64,000 nucleotides of DNA, taken from positions 36,925-100,924 of the forward strand of contig CAJTRG010000009.1 of the NCBI GenBank assembly GCA_910578585.1. The letters are read 5' to 3'. Position numbers and translations under genes: made by a program. Below are positions 49,762 to 58,349 of the stretch, one piece after another. The stretch's first letter is position 1. The number at the start of each line of letters is the position of its first letter. The notes under the pieces were generated by a model. That model searched no databases and was not told the DNA's origin. It saw only the letters and a list, made by a program, of their open reading frames with translations. The DNA is from an uncultured Mailhella sp. Its GTDB lineage: Bacteria; Desulfobacterota; Desulfovibrionia; Desulfovibrionales; Desulfovibrionaceae.

Positions 49762-50958
49762 TTATTTTGTCAAATCAACAACTTGCCATGGCAAGCCAAA
49801 TTTGTTGAGCTGTTCCATAAATGGATCCGGATCCATTTGTTCCATGTTCCAAACACCCGGTTTCATCCATTTTCCCTGTACCATCATCATGGCGCCAATC
49901 ATGGCAGGCACACCTGTCGTATAGGAAATTGCCTGAGAGCCAAGTTCTTCATAGCATTTTTCGTGTTGGCAAATATTGTAGACATAGTATTTCTTTTCTT
50001 TGCCGTCTTTAATGCCCTGCATTACGCAGCCAATACAGGTTTTACCCTTGGTCAGCGGGCCAAGGCTGGCTGGGTCAGGCAGAAGTTTTGCCAGGAATTG
50101 GATTGGCACAATGGATTGTCCTTTGTAATCAATAGGTTCAATGCCAAGCAAACCAACGCCGCCAAATACTTTCAAGTGGTTGAGATAATTATCAGAGAAG
50201 GTCATCCAGAAACGTGCGCGGCGAATGCCTTTGAGGTTTTGCACAAGGGATTCCAATTCTTCATGGTACATGAGATAGCAGTTTTTAGGACCAATGCCGT
50301 CAGGAAAATCAAAGCTCATTTTCCAGGAAAGGGGATCTGTTTCAACCCATTCACCGCGTTCCCAGTAACGGCCGCGGGCTGTTACTTCACGGATGTTGAT
50401 TTCAGGGTTGAAGTTGGTGGCAAAAGGAAGACCATGATCGCCGGCATTTGCGTCAATAATATCAAGAACATGCACTTCATCAAGCAAATGTTTTTGACCA
50501 TAGGCGCAGAAAACGTTGGTAACGCCCGGGTCAAAGCCACTGCCAAGAAGAGCCATAAGTCCTTTTTCTTTGAATTTGTCCTGATAAGCCCATTGCCATT
50601 TATATTCAAATTTTGCAAGGTCAATGGGTTCATAGTTTGCAGTGTCAAGGTAATGGACATTGCATTCAAGGCAAGCGTCCATGATAGTAAGGTCTTGATA
50701 GGGAAGTGCAACGTTGAGCACCATAACAGGATTTACTTTTTTGATTAAAGCAACAAGATCAGCAACATTATCAGCATCAACAGAAGCTGTGTGAACGGTT
50801 ACGCCATAATGTTTTTTAACTGATTCAGCAATAGCGTCGCATTTTGATTTGGTACGGCTTGCCAAATAAATTTCTGTAAAAACATCTTTTGCCTGAGCGC
50901 ATTTATGCACAACAACAGAACTTACACCACCTGCACCGATGATTAAAATTCTTGCCAT
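49762..50958 (-). CDS. Carboxyspermidine/carboxynorspermidine synthase (dehydrogenase)
   Basis: 398 residues. It has the saccharopine-dehydrogenase fold: Rossmann motif ILIIGAGGVSSVVVHK near 4, LASRTKSK near 33, and the family-specific stretch VMQGIKDGKEKKYYVYNICQHEKCYEELGSQ (parts near 308-338), then AISYTTGVPAMIGAMMM. Such enzymes reduce the Schiff base of putrescine (or diaminopropane) and aspartate semialdehyde with NADPH to carboxy(nor)spermidine. Plain saccharopine dehydrogenase is the alternative, but the next gene upstream is speA, which favours polyamines. It lies 47 nt after speA. The decarboxylase nspC and agmatine-to-putrescine genes are not in the window. Confidence 0.85.
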   Translation of the reverse strand: MARILIIGAGGVSSVVVHKCAQAKDVFTEIYLASRTKSKCDAIAESVKKHYGVTVHTASVDADNVADLVALIKKVNPVMVLNVALPYQDLTIMDACLECNVHYLDTANYEPIDLAKFEYKWQWAYQDKFKEKGLMALLGSGFDPGVTNVFCAYGQKHLLDEVHVLDIIDANAGDHGLPFATNFNPEINIREVTARGRYWERGEWVETDPLSWKMSFDFPDGIGPKNCYLMYHEELESLVQNLKGIRRARFWMTFSDNYLNHLKVFGGVGLLGIEPIDYKGQSIVPIQFLAKLLPDPASLGPLTKGKTCIGCVMQGIKDGKEKKYYVYNICQHEKCYEELGSQAISYTTGVPAMIGAMMMVQGKWMKPGVWNMEQMDPDPFMEQLNKFGLPWQVVDLTK

Positions 50959-51005
50959 ATTTTCACTCCTTTATGTATTGTTATCAAAAATTGTTACTGT
51001 AAATT

Positions 51006-52928
51006 TTATCTTTCAAAATAGGTATAACCGCGCATGCCGCTTTCAAAAGCCTGCATAATGGAAAAACGTTCAGCAGGCGTAATCCATTTATTGCGTACAG
51101 CTCTTTCCGCATTGTGGCGGATATTTTCTAAAATTCTGCGCGGGTCGTATTCAACATAGGCCAAAATATCAGAAACAGAGTCACCGCTGATTTCACGCAC
51201 AAATTCATAGGTACCGTCGTCTTGAATACGAATGGAAACAACATTGGTATCACCCAAAAGATTGTGCAAATCGCCGAGTGTTTCCTGATACGCGCCTACT
51301 AAGAAAGCACCTAAATAATATTCTTCGCCTTCGTTCAGGGAATGGAGTTCCAAAGTATTTTTCATGCCCTGCATATCAATAAAGTTATTGATTCTGCCGT
51401 CACTGTCGCAGGTCATGTCAGACAAAATACCGCGTCTGTCCGGGTATTCATTGAGGCGGTGGATAGGCATAATAGGGAAGACCTGGTCAATGGCCCAGGA
51501 GTCAGGCAGAGACTGGAACACACTGAAATTGCAGTAATAAATATCTGCTAACGTGGAGTCGATTTCCTGCAATTCTTTAGGCACAACTTTAAGTTTTTCT
51601 TTTGCTTCTGCAATGGAACGCATAATTGCCCAGAAATAGCGTTCGGCGAGCGTTCTTTGGCGAAGCGTGACGCGGCCGGTAATAAAATGCTGACGGGTTT
51701 CATCATAATAATACATGGCGTCGTTGTAGCATTCCTGCAAACTTCTGATATTGACGTTTTCAAGAGCTTCTTTCAAGTTTATAATGGATTCAGGTGTATC
51801 GTCAGGAAGTGTATCAGGCAGGCTGCCAATTTCAATAAGGCTGACGTCCAAGATATTGAAAAGCAAGATAGAATAATACGCAACAGTCGCGCGGCCAGAT
51901 TCAGTAATAATATGCGGATGCGGAATGTTTTGTTCATCCATAATGGTCATAACTGATTCCACAACGTCTGTGCAGTATTCGTTTAATGAGTAGTTGCGGG
52001 AACTTACATAATTAGTATGAGAGCCATCATAATCAACAGCAAGACCGCCGCCAAGGTCAATATAGCCCATGCCGGCACCTTCCTGCACAAGACCTGCATA
52101 AATACGGCTTGCTTCCATAACCGCAGAACGAATGTCACGGATATTTGGAATTTGTGAGCCCAAGTGATAGTGCAGAAGCTTGAGGCAATCGAGCATATTG
52201 TTGGCTTTCAAGGCGTCCACAACATCACAAATTTGTGCAGAAGTCAGACCAAAGGAAGAGCGTTCGCCGCCTGATTCTGCCCAGTGTCCGGTTGTGGCTT
52301 TGGTGCTGAGTTTGACGCGCACGCCAATTTGCGGGGTAACTTTGAGGGCTTTTGCCCGTTCCAAAATTGTATCCAGTTCGCCGGGCATTTCCAAAACAAA
52401 AATACAGTTATAGCCAAGACGCATGGAGTTTAAACCAAGGTCGATAAATTCTTCATCTTTATAGCCATTGCAGATCAAGCAGGCTTTACGGCTTTTTACC
52501 TGAGAAACTGCGGCAATAAGTTCAGCTTTTGAGCCCACTTCCAAACCATGGTGGAAGCTTTTGCCAAAATCTGCAATTTCTTCAACAACTTGCTGCTGCT
52601 GATTAACTTTGATTGGAAAAACGCCGCGATATTCGCCCCTATAGCCAAGCTGTACAATAGCGTCGTGAAAACAGTGGTGTATATGAGAAATTTGTGAATC
52701 GAGAATGTTTTCAATGCGCAAAAGAACAGGCATATTATAGCCGCGGGCTTTTATTTCCTGGATAATTTCATTGACGCTTATTTCAGGGCCGCCCTTAAAG
52801 CCAAACGGTTTTATAGTCACTTCACCTTGTTCATTAATGTTAAAATAACCAGCTCCCCAGTTACGAATTCCGTATAATTCAGCGGAATCCTCAATATTCC
52901 ATTTCTTTTGTGAAGTTTTCTTTGCCAA
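51006..52928 (-). CDS. speA: Biosynthetic arginine decarboxylase
   Basis: 640 residues, normal for the SpeA type. It makes agmatine from arginine. PLP-binding Lys107 is in FPIKVNQ; HLGSQIPN near 250 and the GGGLAVDYDGS stretch near 286 are fold-III hallmarks; the catalytic Cys region and the C-terminal PLP partner ERYFWAIMRS near 430 are present. Start by ATG 52926-52928 with AGGATA upstream. Its product feeds the neighbouring dehydrogenase pathway after conversion to putrescine. Confidence 0.95.
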   Translation of the reverse strand: MAKKTSQKKWNIEDSAELYGIRNWGAGYFNINEQGEVTIKPFGFKGGPEISVNEIIQEIKARGYNMPVLLRIENILDSQISHIHHCFHDAIVQLGYRGEYRGVFPIKVNQQQQVVEEIADFGKSFHHGLEVGSKAELIAAVSQVKSRKACLICNGYKDEEFIDLGLNSMRLGYNCIFVLEMPGELDTILERAKALKVTPQIGVRVKLSTKATTGHWAESGGERSSFGLTSAQICDVVDALKANNMLDCLKLLHYHLGSQIPNIRDIRSAVMEASRIYAGLVQEGAGMGYIDLGGGLAVDYDGSHTNYVSSRNYSLNEYCTDVVESVMTIMDEQNIPHPHIITESGRATVAYYSILLFNILDVSLIEIGSLPDTLPDDTPESIINLKEALENVNIRSLQECYNDAMYYYDETRQHFITGRVTLRQRTLAERYFWAIMRSIAEAKEKLKVVPKELQEIDSTLADIYYCNFSVFQSLPDSWAIDQVFPIMPIHRLNEYPDRRGILSDMTCDSDGRINNFIDMQGMKNTLELHSLNEGEEYYLGAFLVGAYQETLGDLHNLLGDTNVVSIRIQDDGTYEFVREISGDSVSDILAYVEYDPRRILENIRHNAERAVRNKWITPAERFSIMQAFESGMRGYTYFER

Positions 52929-53033
52929 TTCTTTATCCTCATAAATGGTGATATAGTTATCTCTATATAGCTTAATTTGCGATATATGTCACGGAGATTT
53001 TGTCCAAAAAAAACTTTTTTCTTGATGAATTCT

Positions 53034-53047
53034 ATGATATTTATCAT
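53034..53047. promoter_or_regulatory. Candidate operator before dinB
   Basis: The perfect 14-bp palindrome ATGATA-TT-TATCAT ends 14 nt before the dinB ATG, just upstream of its Shine-Dalgarno. Binding factor unknown; LexA-type control of dinB is common, but this does not match a box I know. Confidence 0.4.
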
Positions 53048-53061
53048 TTTAGGTGAAAAGT

Positions 53062-54255
53062 ATGCACGAAAAATATATTATGCATGTGGATATGGATGCC
53101 TTTTATGCTTCCATTGAGCAGCGCGATAATCCGGAATACAGAAATAAACCGCTCATTGTTGGAGGAAAAACAAGAGGGGTAGTCTCTACCTGTTCCTATG
53201 AGGCAAGGAAGTTTGGCGTGCATTCTGCTATGCCAATTTTTGAAGCAAAAAGAAAATGTCCGCAGGGAATTTTTATTTCGCCGCGCGGTAAAGTGTATGC
53301 TGAAGTTTCACGGCAAATTCATGCAATTTTACAAAATTATTCCCCGCTGGTGGAAATGGCGTCTATTGACGAGGCGTATCTTGATATTACAGGGCTTGAA
53401 AATTTATTTGGTACGCCTCTTGAAATTGCGAGAGCTTTGCAGGATGAAATTCATACTAAAACCAATGGGCTGACCTGTTCCATTGGTATTGCTCCGATAA
53501 AATTTTTGGCAAAAATTGCTTCTGATGAAAGAAAACCTCATGGAATTTTTATGATTTCCTATGCTGATATGTCAGGGTATTTAAAAGAATTATCCATTGC
53601 AAAAATCCCGGGTGTGGGCAAAAAATTTTTGGAAGAATTGAAAAAACTGGGTATGAAAAAATGCGCTGATGTGCTTGCCATTGAAAAAAGTTTCTGGGAA
53701 GAAAAATTCGGTAAAGCCGGAATAATGCTGTATGAGCGGGCAAGCGGCATTGACAGGCGTGAAGTTGAACCGTACACAGAGCGAAAATCAGAAAGCGCTG
53801 AAACAACCCTTGATGAAAACGTGAAGGATAAGGCAGTCTTGAAGAAGTGGCTGCTTGTGCATGCTGAACGGGTAGGCACGGGTTTGCGCAAGCAAAATCT
53901 CAAGGGCAGAACAATAAACGTAAAAATAAAATTTGCTGATTTTAAACAAATCACCCGGCAATTAACCCTTGAAAGCAGAACCAATGCCACAGATACCATT
54001 TATCAAAATGCCTGCCTGCTTCTTGATGAAATTACACTGACAAAGCCTGTGCGTTTGATAGGGCTGGGGGTTTCAGGCTTTGAAGAACAAAGTGAAAATA
54101 AACAGCTTTCTTTATTTTCTGTGCTGGAAGAAAAAGAAGAAACAAAAGAATATATTGAAGAAAAACGCAATAATTTAGATGCAGTCCTTGATGAGCTCAG
54201 GGAAAAATACGGCAAATCTGCTGTGATTAGGGGAAAATTATTTTCAAAAGAATAA
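53062..54255 (+). CDS. dinB: DNA polymerase IV
   Basis: 397 residues from ATG 53062 (AGGTGA upstream). Y-family translesion polymerase. Catalytic motifs MDAFYASIEQRDNP near 11-24 and SIDEAYLDI near 104. Helix-hairpin-helix SIAKIPGVGKKFLEEL near 177. Near 357 a QLSLFS motif suits sliding-clamp binding. No cognate umuC or lexA neighbours. Confidence 0.95.
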   Translation: MHEKYIMHVDMDAFYASIEQRDNPEYRNKPLIVGGKTRGVVSTCSYEARKFGVHSAMPIFEAKRKCPQGIFISPRGKVYAEVSRQIHAILQNYSPLVEMASIDEAYLDITGLENLFGTPLEIARALQDEIHTKTNGLTCSIGIAPIKFLAKIASDERKPHGIFMISYADMSGYLKELSIAKIPGVGKKFLEELKKLGMKKCADVLAIEKSFWEEKFGKAGIMLYERASGIDRREVEPYTERKSESAETTLDENVKDKAVLKKWLLVHAERVGTGLRKQNLKGRTINVKIKFADFKQITRQLTLESRTNATDTIYQNACLLLDEITLTKPVRLIGLGVSGFEEQSENKQLSLFSVLEEKEETKEYIEEKRNNLDAVLDELREKYGKSAVIRGKLFSKE

Positions 54256-54272
54256 TCTTATATTACTATGGG

Positions 54273-55427
54273 TTATATCAAAATCCCACCGGCTAAAAGA
54301 AAGCCTTTTTCATCATAAATAGCTAGAATTTGTCCGGAAGCATAAATTTGTTTTTCTTCTGTAAATTCAACACAAAGTTGTGTAGCCTGGGCTTCAAGAA
54401 TTGTCTGTATAGTTTCTAATTCTTTTGCTGTACTTGGATTATTCACTAAAACTTCAAGCTTTTCTTGAATGTTTTTGATAGATACTTTGCAGGGACTTTG
54501 TTTTTCGCGAAAACGAGTGCGGGCAAAAAGCTGTCCTTCCCATAAGTGAGGAGGCACAAGAAAATTCAGTCTGTCCGCTGCTGCAAACTTTGTATTAATG
54601 GCTTCTTTGGTGCTGACATAGAGACTGTTATCTTCATAGTTTCGTTTCAAAACATAGAGCGGCTCAGTCCAGGCAATGCCGAGTCCCTTGCGCTGTCCTT
54701 CCGTATATGCCCAAAGCCCCTTATGTTCTGCAATTTTCTTGGTTTCTCTGGTTTTTGGATCAAAATAATATACATTGCCGTTATTTTGAACTGTAAAATG
54801 ATATTCTTCACCATGGGAAAGCAAAAATGTGCGGTAATCATCATTAGTCACAAAGCAAATTTCCTGACTTTCTTTAGGGCAGGGAATGGGGATGTTTTTA
54901 TCGATGAGTTCCTGACGAATTTGCTCTTTTGTCTTTTCAGCCAAAGGAAAAAGGGAAGCTTGCAAATTTTCAATTTTTGTCAGAGCCAAGAAATAACTTT
55001 GGTCTTTTTTGTCGTCTTTAGCGCATTGAATACATAATCCATAATCATTTGTCAGATTATTTTCAAAGTTTGCCAGACGAACATAATGCCCTGTAGCAAG
55101 TTTTTCTGCTCCAAGTTTCATTGCTTTGTCGAAAAGTTTGCCAAATTTCATATTTTTATTACAAAGCGCACAGGGGTTCGGCGTCTTTGCGTTTTGGTAA
55201 AATTGAAAGAAAGGGGCAATAACTTCTTTGTTAAATGCTTCTTTTAAATCAACAACATGGAGCTCAATATTTAAAGAATTACAAGTTTTTTGCAAGGCTG
55301 GGACAACATCATGTTGTGTGTCAATAAAGCGAGCATGAAGAGCAAAGATTTCGTGTCCTTGTTCTTTGAGGCTTGTAAGGGCATATAAACTGTCTATGCC
55401 GCCGCTGACTGCAACTGCTATTTTCAT
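54273..55427 (-). CDS. mnmA: tRNA 2-thiouridylase MnmA
   Basis: 384 residues from ATG 55425-55427, which gives MKIAVAVSGGIDSLYAL with the PP-loop at once; a start at 55451 would add 8 residues. Neither has a proper Shine-Dalgarno. It thiolates U34 of tRNAs for Lys, Glu and Gln. Catalytic cysteines are in NPCALCNKNMKFG near 83 and KESQEICFV near 180; DQSYFLAL near 138 is conserved. Slightly longer than E. coli MnmA. Divergent from sahR. Confidence 0.9.
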   Translation of the reverse strand: MKIAVAVSGGIDSLYALTSLKEQGHEIFALHARFIDTQHDVVPALQKTCNSLNIELHVVDLKEAFNKEVIAPFFQFYQNAKTPNPCALCNKNMKFGKLFDKAMKLGAEKLATGHYVRLANFENNLTNDYGLCIQCAKDDKKDQSYFLALTKIENLQASLFPLAEKTKEQIRQELIDKNIPIPCPKESQEICFVTNDDYRTFLLSHGEEYHFTVQNNGNVYYFDPKTRETKKIAEHKGLWAYTEGQRKGLGIAWTEPLYVLKRNYEDNSLYVSTKEAINTKFAAADRLNFLVPPHLWEGQLFARTRFREKQSPCKVSIKNIQEKLEVLVNNPSTAKELETIQTILEAQATQLCVEFTEEKQIYASGQILAIYDEKGFLLAGGILI

Positions 55428-55474
55428 AGGGGGATTATAACGAAAATCCATATCTCACGCAAGAAATTATGATT

Positions 55475-55496
55475 TATATCAATAAAAATTGATATA
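55475..55496. promoter_or_regulatory. Inverted repeat upstream of sahR
   Basis: TATATCAA-N6-TTGATATA, perfect 8-bp arms. It lies 7 nt upstream of the sahR -35 and between the divergent mnmA and sahR genes; a candidate second binding site of an ArsR-type repressor. Confidence 0.4.
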
Positions 55497-55502
55497 TTTA
55501 AC

Positions 55503-55531
55503 TTGACTGTATAAGGATATCGGGATATAAG
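55503..55531 (+). promoter_or_regulatory. Promoter of sahR-ahcY
   Basis: TTGACT and TATAAG separated by 17 nt. A palindrome (55517-55528) overlaps the spacer and -10. Confidence 0.7.
55517..55528. promoter_or_regulatory. Candidate SahR operator
   Basis: ATATC-GG-GATAT, a perfect palindrome within the spacer and -10 of the sahR promoter. The position suits autorepression. SahR of Desulfovibrio is known to control SAH recycling; that this is its motif is my inference. Confidence 0.5.
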
Positions 55532-55577
55532 GAAGTATCAATGCAGTTTTATAAAAGATTGTTCCAAAAGGTTATCT

Positions 55578-56507
55578 ATGTACAGTCACGATATTTTGAA
55601 AAATATCAAAGCCCTGGCTGATGATACACGTTTGCGTTTAGCCTATATTTTATGGCATTATGAGCTTTCTGTGAATGAGCTTGTGATGCTTTTGAATATG
55701 GGGCAGTCACGTGTTTCCCGTCATTTAAAAATTTTATCTGACGCTGGTTTATTACAGGCAAGACGTGACGGTTTATGGGTATTTTATAAAGCTATTGAAG
55801 AAGGGGAAAATAAAGATTTTCTTTCTTCCTTGTTCTCTTATCTTTCCAAAGACTTGCAAAATGATTTAGATACTGCCTCCCGCATTATTGAAGAACGCGC
55901 GATTAAAACTCGCCAGTTTTTCAATAGTATTGCTGATGATTGGGATGAACTCAATAAAGAAGTTCTGGGTGCGTTTTCTTTGCCCAAAGAAGTCAAAAAA
56001 TGTGTTCCAGCCACTTGTAAAATTGCCGTTGATTTAGGCTGCGGCACAGGGGAAGTCTTGGATAAGCTTTTGGAAGTGAGTGAAAGCGTGATTGGTGTTG
56101 ACGGTTCACCGAAAATGCTTGATCTTGCCAGACGCAGATTTAATGATAATTTAGCAAAGCTTTCTCATTTATCTTTACGGATTGGCGAACTTGATCATTT
56201 GCCGCTGCGTGATAATGAGGCTGATTTTGCCTGTATCAATTTAGTCCTTCATCATTTATCCGATCCCAAAATTGCCTTGTCAGAAATTGAACGCGTTCTT
56301 GCACCGCACGGGCTTTTATTTATCAGTGATTTTGTTCAGCATAAAGAAGAGAAAATGCGCCGTAATTACGGCGACCGCTGGTTAGGTTTTTCAAAGGAAA
56401 ATTTGGAAAATTATTTGCAGGAATTTGGCTTTAAAATAACACAATATAAAACACAAAAAGTGAAAATGGGTTTACAATTACATTTACTCATTGCACAAAA
56501 ATCATAG
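55578..56507 (+). CDS. sahR: ArsR-type regulator with SAM-methyltransferase domain (SahR-like)
   Basis: 309 residues. N-terminal winged helix, about 5-75 (ALADDTRLRLAYILWHYELSVNEL in parts, then GQSRVSRHLKILSDAGLLQARRDGLWVFY). C-terminal class I methyltransferase-like domain, about 120-305, with VDLGCGTGEVLDKL near 152, GVDGSPKMLDLA near 174 and a NLVLHHLSDP motif near 220. Beside ahcY this layout matches SahR, the regulator of methionine/SAH metabolism in Desulfovibrionales, where the methyltransferase fold serves as SAH/SAM sensor. True methylation activity is not excluded. Confidence 0.88.
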   Translation: MYSHDILKNIKALADDTRLRLAYILWHYELSVNELVMLLNMGQSRVSRHLKILSDAGLLQARRDGLWVFYKAIEEGENKDFLSSLFSYLSKDLQNDLDTASRIIEERAIKTRQFFNSIADDWDELNKEVLGAFSLPKEVKKCVPATCKIAVDLGCGTGEVLDKLLEVSESVIGVDGSPKMLDLARRRFNDNLAKLSHLSLRIGELDHLPLRDNEADFACINLVLHHLSDPKIALSEIERVLAPHGLLFISDFVQHKEEKMRRNYGDRWLGFSKENLENYLQEFGFKITQYKTQKVKMGLQLHLLIAQKS

Positions 56508-56516
56508 GAGATTTTC

Positions 56517-57938
56517 ATGGCTGCAAAAGAATTAGACCGCAATCTGGCTTATAAAGTAGCAGATATGAGCCTTGCTGATTTTGGTAAGAAAGAAATGCAA
56601 TTATCTGAACGAGAAATGCCAGGCCTTATGGAACTTATTGCTCGTTATGGCAAAGAAAAACCCCTGAAAGGTTTGAAGATTACCGGTTCATTACATATGA
56701 CCATTCAAACTGCTATGCTGATTAAAACCCTGCACGCACTTGGTGCTGATATTCGCTGGGCTTCCTGTAATATTTTTTCAACTCAGGATCACGCTGCTGC
56801 AGCTATTGTAGAACAAGGCTTTGCAAAAGTTTTTGCCTGGAAAGGTGAAAGCCTTGAAGATTACTGGTGGTGCACTGAAATGGCGCTGACCTGGCCTGAC
56901 GGTTCCGGTCCTGATCTTATTGTTGACGACGGCGGCGATGCAACCCTTCTTATCCACTATGGCTATCAAGCTGAAAATGATCCAAGCTTCCTTGATAAGA
57001 AATGCGGCAGCAAAGAAGAAGAATGTATTATGGAAAGACTCAAACTTTCCTACAAAAATGATCCTAAACGCTGGCACAAAATTGTTCCTTCTATTCGCGG
57101 TGTTTCTGAAGAAACAACGACAGGTGTGCACCGTTTATATCAAATGGAAAGGAACGGAAAATTGTTGTTCCCAGCCATTAACGTAAACGACTCTGTTACC
57201 AAATCAAAATTTGACAACCTTTATGGCTGCCGTGAATCTTTGGCTGACGGTATCAAACGTGCAACTGATATTATGATGGCTGGTAAAGTTGTTTGTGTTT
57301 GCGGTTATGGTGATGTGGGCAAAGGCTGTGCTCAATCAATGCGCGGTTTCGGTGCTCGTGTTCTGGTTACAGAAATTGACCCAATCTGCGCTCTGCAGGC
57401 TGCTATGGAAGGTTATGAAGTTGTCACTGTTGAAGACGCGCTTCCAATTACAGATATTTATGTAACAGCAACAGGCAACTACCATGTTTTAACCGGTGAA
57501 CATTTGAATAAAATGAAAGATGAAGCCATTGTATGTAATATTGGCCACTTTGATAATGAAATCGACATGGCCTGGCTTGAAAAGAATGATTGCAGGAAAA
57601 TCCAAATTAAGCCTCAAGTAGACAAATGGATCTTGCCAAGCGGTAATTCCATTATTGTTCTTGCTGAAGGCCGTCTTGTAAACTTAGGCTGCGCAACCGG
57701 TCACTCAAGCTTTGTTATGTCCAACTCCTTCACCAACCAGGTTCTTGCACAAATGGAACTTGCCGGCAGCAAGCATAAGGTAAAAGTATATACACTTCCC
57801 AAGAAGCTTGATGAAGAAGTAGCCAGACTGCACCTTAACCGTATTGGTGCAAAATTGACTACACTTAGACAAGATCAGGCTGATTATATCGGTGTAACTG
57901 TTGACGGCCCTTACAAAACTGAATACTACAGATATTAA
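56517..57938 (+). CDS. ahcY: S-adenosylhomocysteine hydrolase
   Basis: 473 residues, the long bacterial type with an insertion near 150-190. It splits SAH to adenosine and homocysteine with bound NAD. NAD-binding motif CGYGDVGKGCAQSMRGFGARV (in parts near 261-281), GSLHMTIQTAMLI near 58, and the C-terminus KLTTLRQDQADYIGV...YRY. AGGAGA is upstream. Co-transcribed with sahR (9 nt gap). Confidence 0.98.
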   Translation: MAAKELDRNLAYKVADMSLADFGKKEMQLSEREMPGLMELIARYGKEKPLKGLKITGSLHMTIQTAMLIKTLHALGADIRWASCNIFSTQDHAAAAIVEQGFAKVFAWKGESLEDYWWCTEMALTWPDGSGPDLIVDDGGDATLLIHYGYQAENDPSFLDKKCGSKEEECIMERLKLSYKNDPKRWHKIVPSIRGVSEETTTGVHRLYQMERNGKLLFPAINVNDSVTKSKFDNLYGCRESLADGIKRATDIMMAGKVVCVCGYGDVGKGCAQSMRGFGARVLVTEIDPICALQAAMEGYEVVTVEDALPITDIYVTATGNYHVLTGEHLNKMKDEAIVCNIGHFDNEIDMAWLEKNDCRKIQIKPQVDKWILPSGNSIIVLAEGRLVNLGCATGHSSFVMSNSFTNQVLAQMELAGSKHKVKVYTLPKKLDEEVARLHLNRIGAKLTTLRQDQADYIGVTVDGPYKTEYYRY

Positions 57939-57947
57939 TGATAAAAG

Positions 57948-57970
57948 AGGCTTCTTCGGAAGCCTTTTTT
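57948..57970 (+). terminator. Terminator of ahcY
   Basis: AGGCTTC-TTCG-GAAGCCT followed by T-run; a classic tetraloop terminator. Confidence 0.9.
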
Positions 57971-57975
57971 CTTTT

Positions 57976-58062
57976 TATGGGGAAAATGATTATCGTTGCT
58001 GGCTTTATTCGTAGTTTCCTACGTCACAACGACTAAAGCGCCCCCATACCCCCACATTGCTT
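57976..58062. repeat. Intergenic hairpin, type B copy 3, with inserted loop
   Basis: The left part ATGGGGAAAATGAT and the right part CGCCCCCATACCCCCACATTGCTT match copy 2 (44155). About 50 nt are inserted between the arms. These contain a GCTTTA / TAAAGC stem around CGTAG-TTTC-CTACG. Confidence 0.5.
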
Positions 58063-58142
58063 CCTGATACAGCCGTTCAGCAAACCAACGGTTTATGCTG
58101 ATACGGATTGTTTAGATCGTTTCCGAAAATAGTTACAATTTT

Positions 58143-58202
58143 ACAGGGAAAGAACTTTTGAAAAAGTTCTCTCCCTGTACCCTCTCTCAAAACTTTTTAC
58201 TA
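58143..58202 (+). repeat. Intergenic element A copy 3
   Basis: ACAGGGAAAGAACTTTT / AAAAGTTCTCTCCCTGT hairpin with the tail ACCCTCTCTCAAAACTTTTTACT. Diverged from copy 2, but the stem changes are partly compensatory (GG-CC to AG-CT, and so on), so pairing is kept. Confidence 0.65.
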
Positions 58203-58259
58203 TAAAAGCATAGAAAAATAAATGTCGCAAGATTTACCGGAATTGCTCTAGGTTCTTGT

Positions 58260-58313
58260 CCTGTGCGTCCATGTATATCGAAGATATAAACATGGATATG
58301 ACACAGGGATTTT
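58260..58313. repeat. Long interrupted hairpin before the GNAT gene
   Basis: CCTGTG...CACAGG, CCATGT...ACATGG and ATATC...GATAT are nested on one axis, with GGGATTTTT after the right arm. It lies 37 nt before the GNAT ATG; a possible terminator or leader element. Confidence 0.55.
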
Positions 58314-58349
58314 TATTTCATAAAAACAAGAAGTTATGTTGGATATATT

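Noticed and set aside
49750..50748. Plus-strand open frame of 332 codons opposite the carboxyspermidine dehydrogenase
   Set aside because: It lies antisense inside a clear gene, has no Shine-Dalgarno and its protein is rich in Phe, His and Lys in the way of shadow frames.
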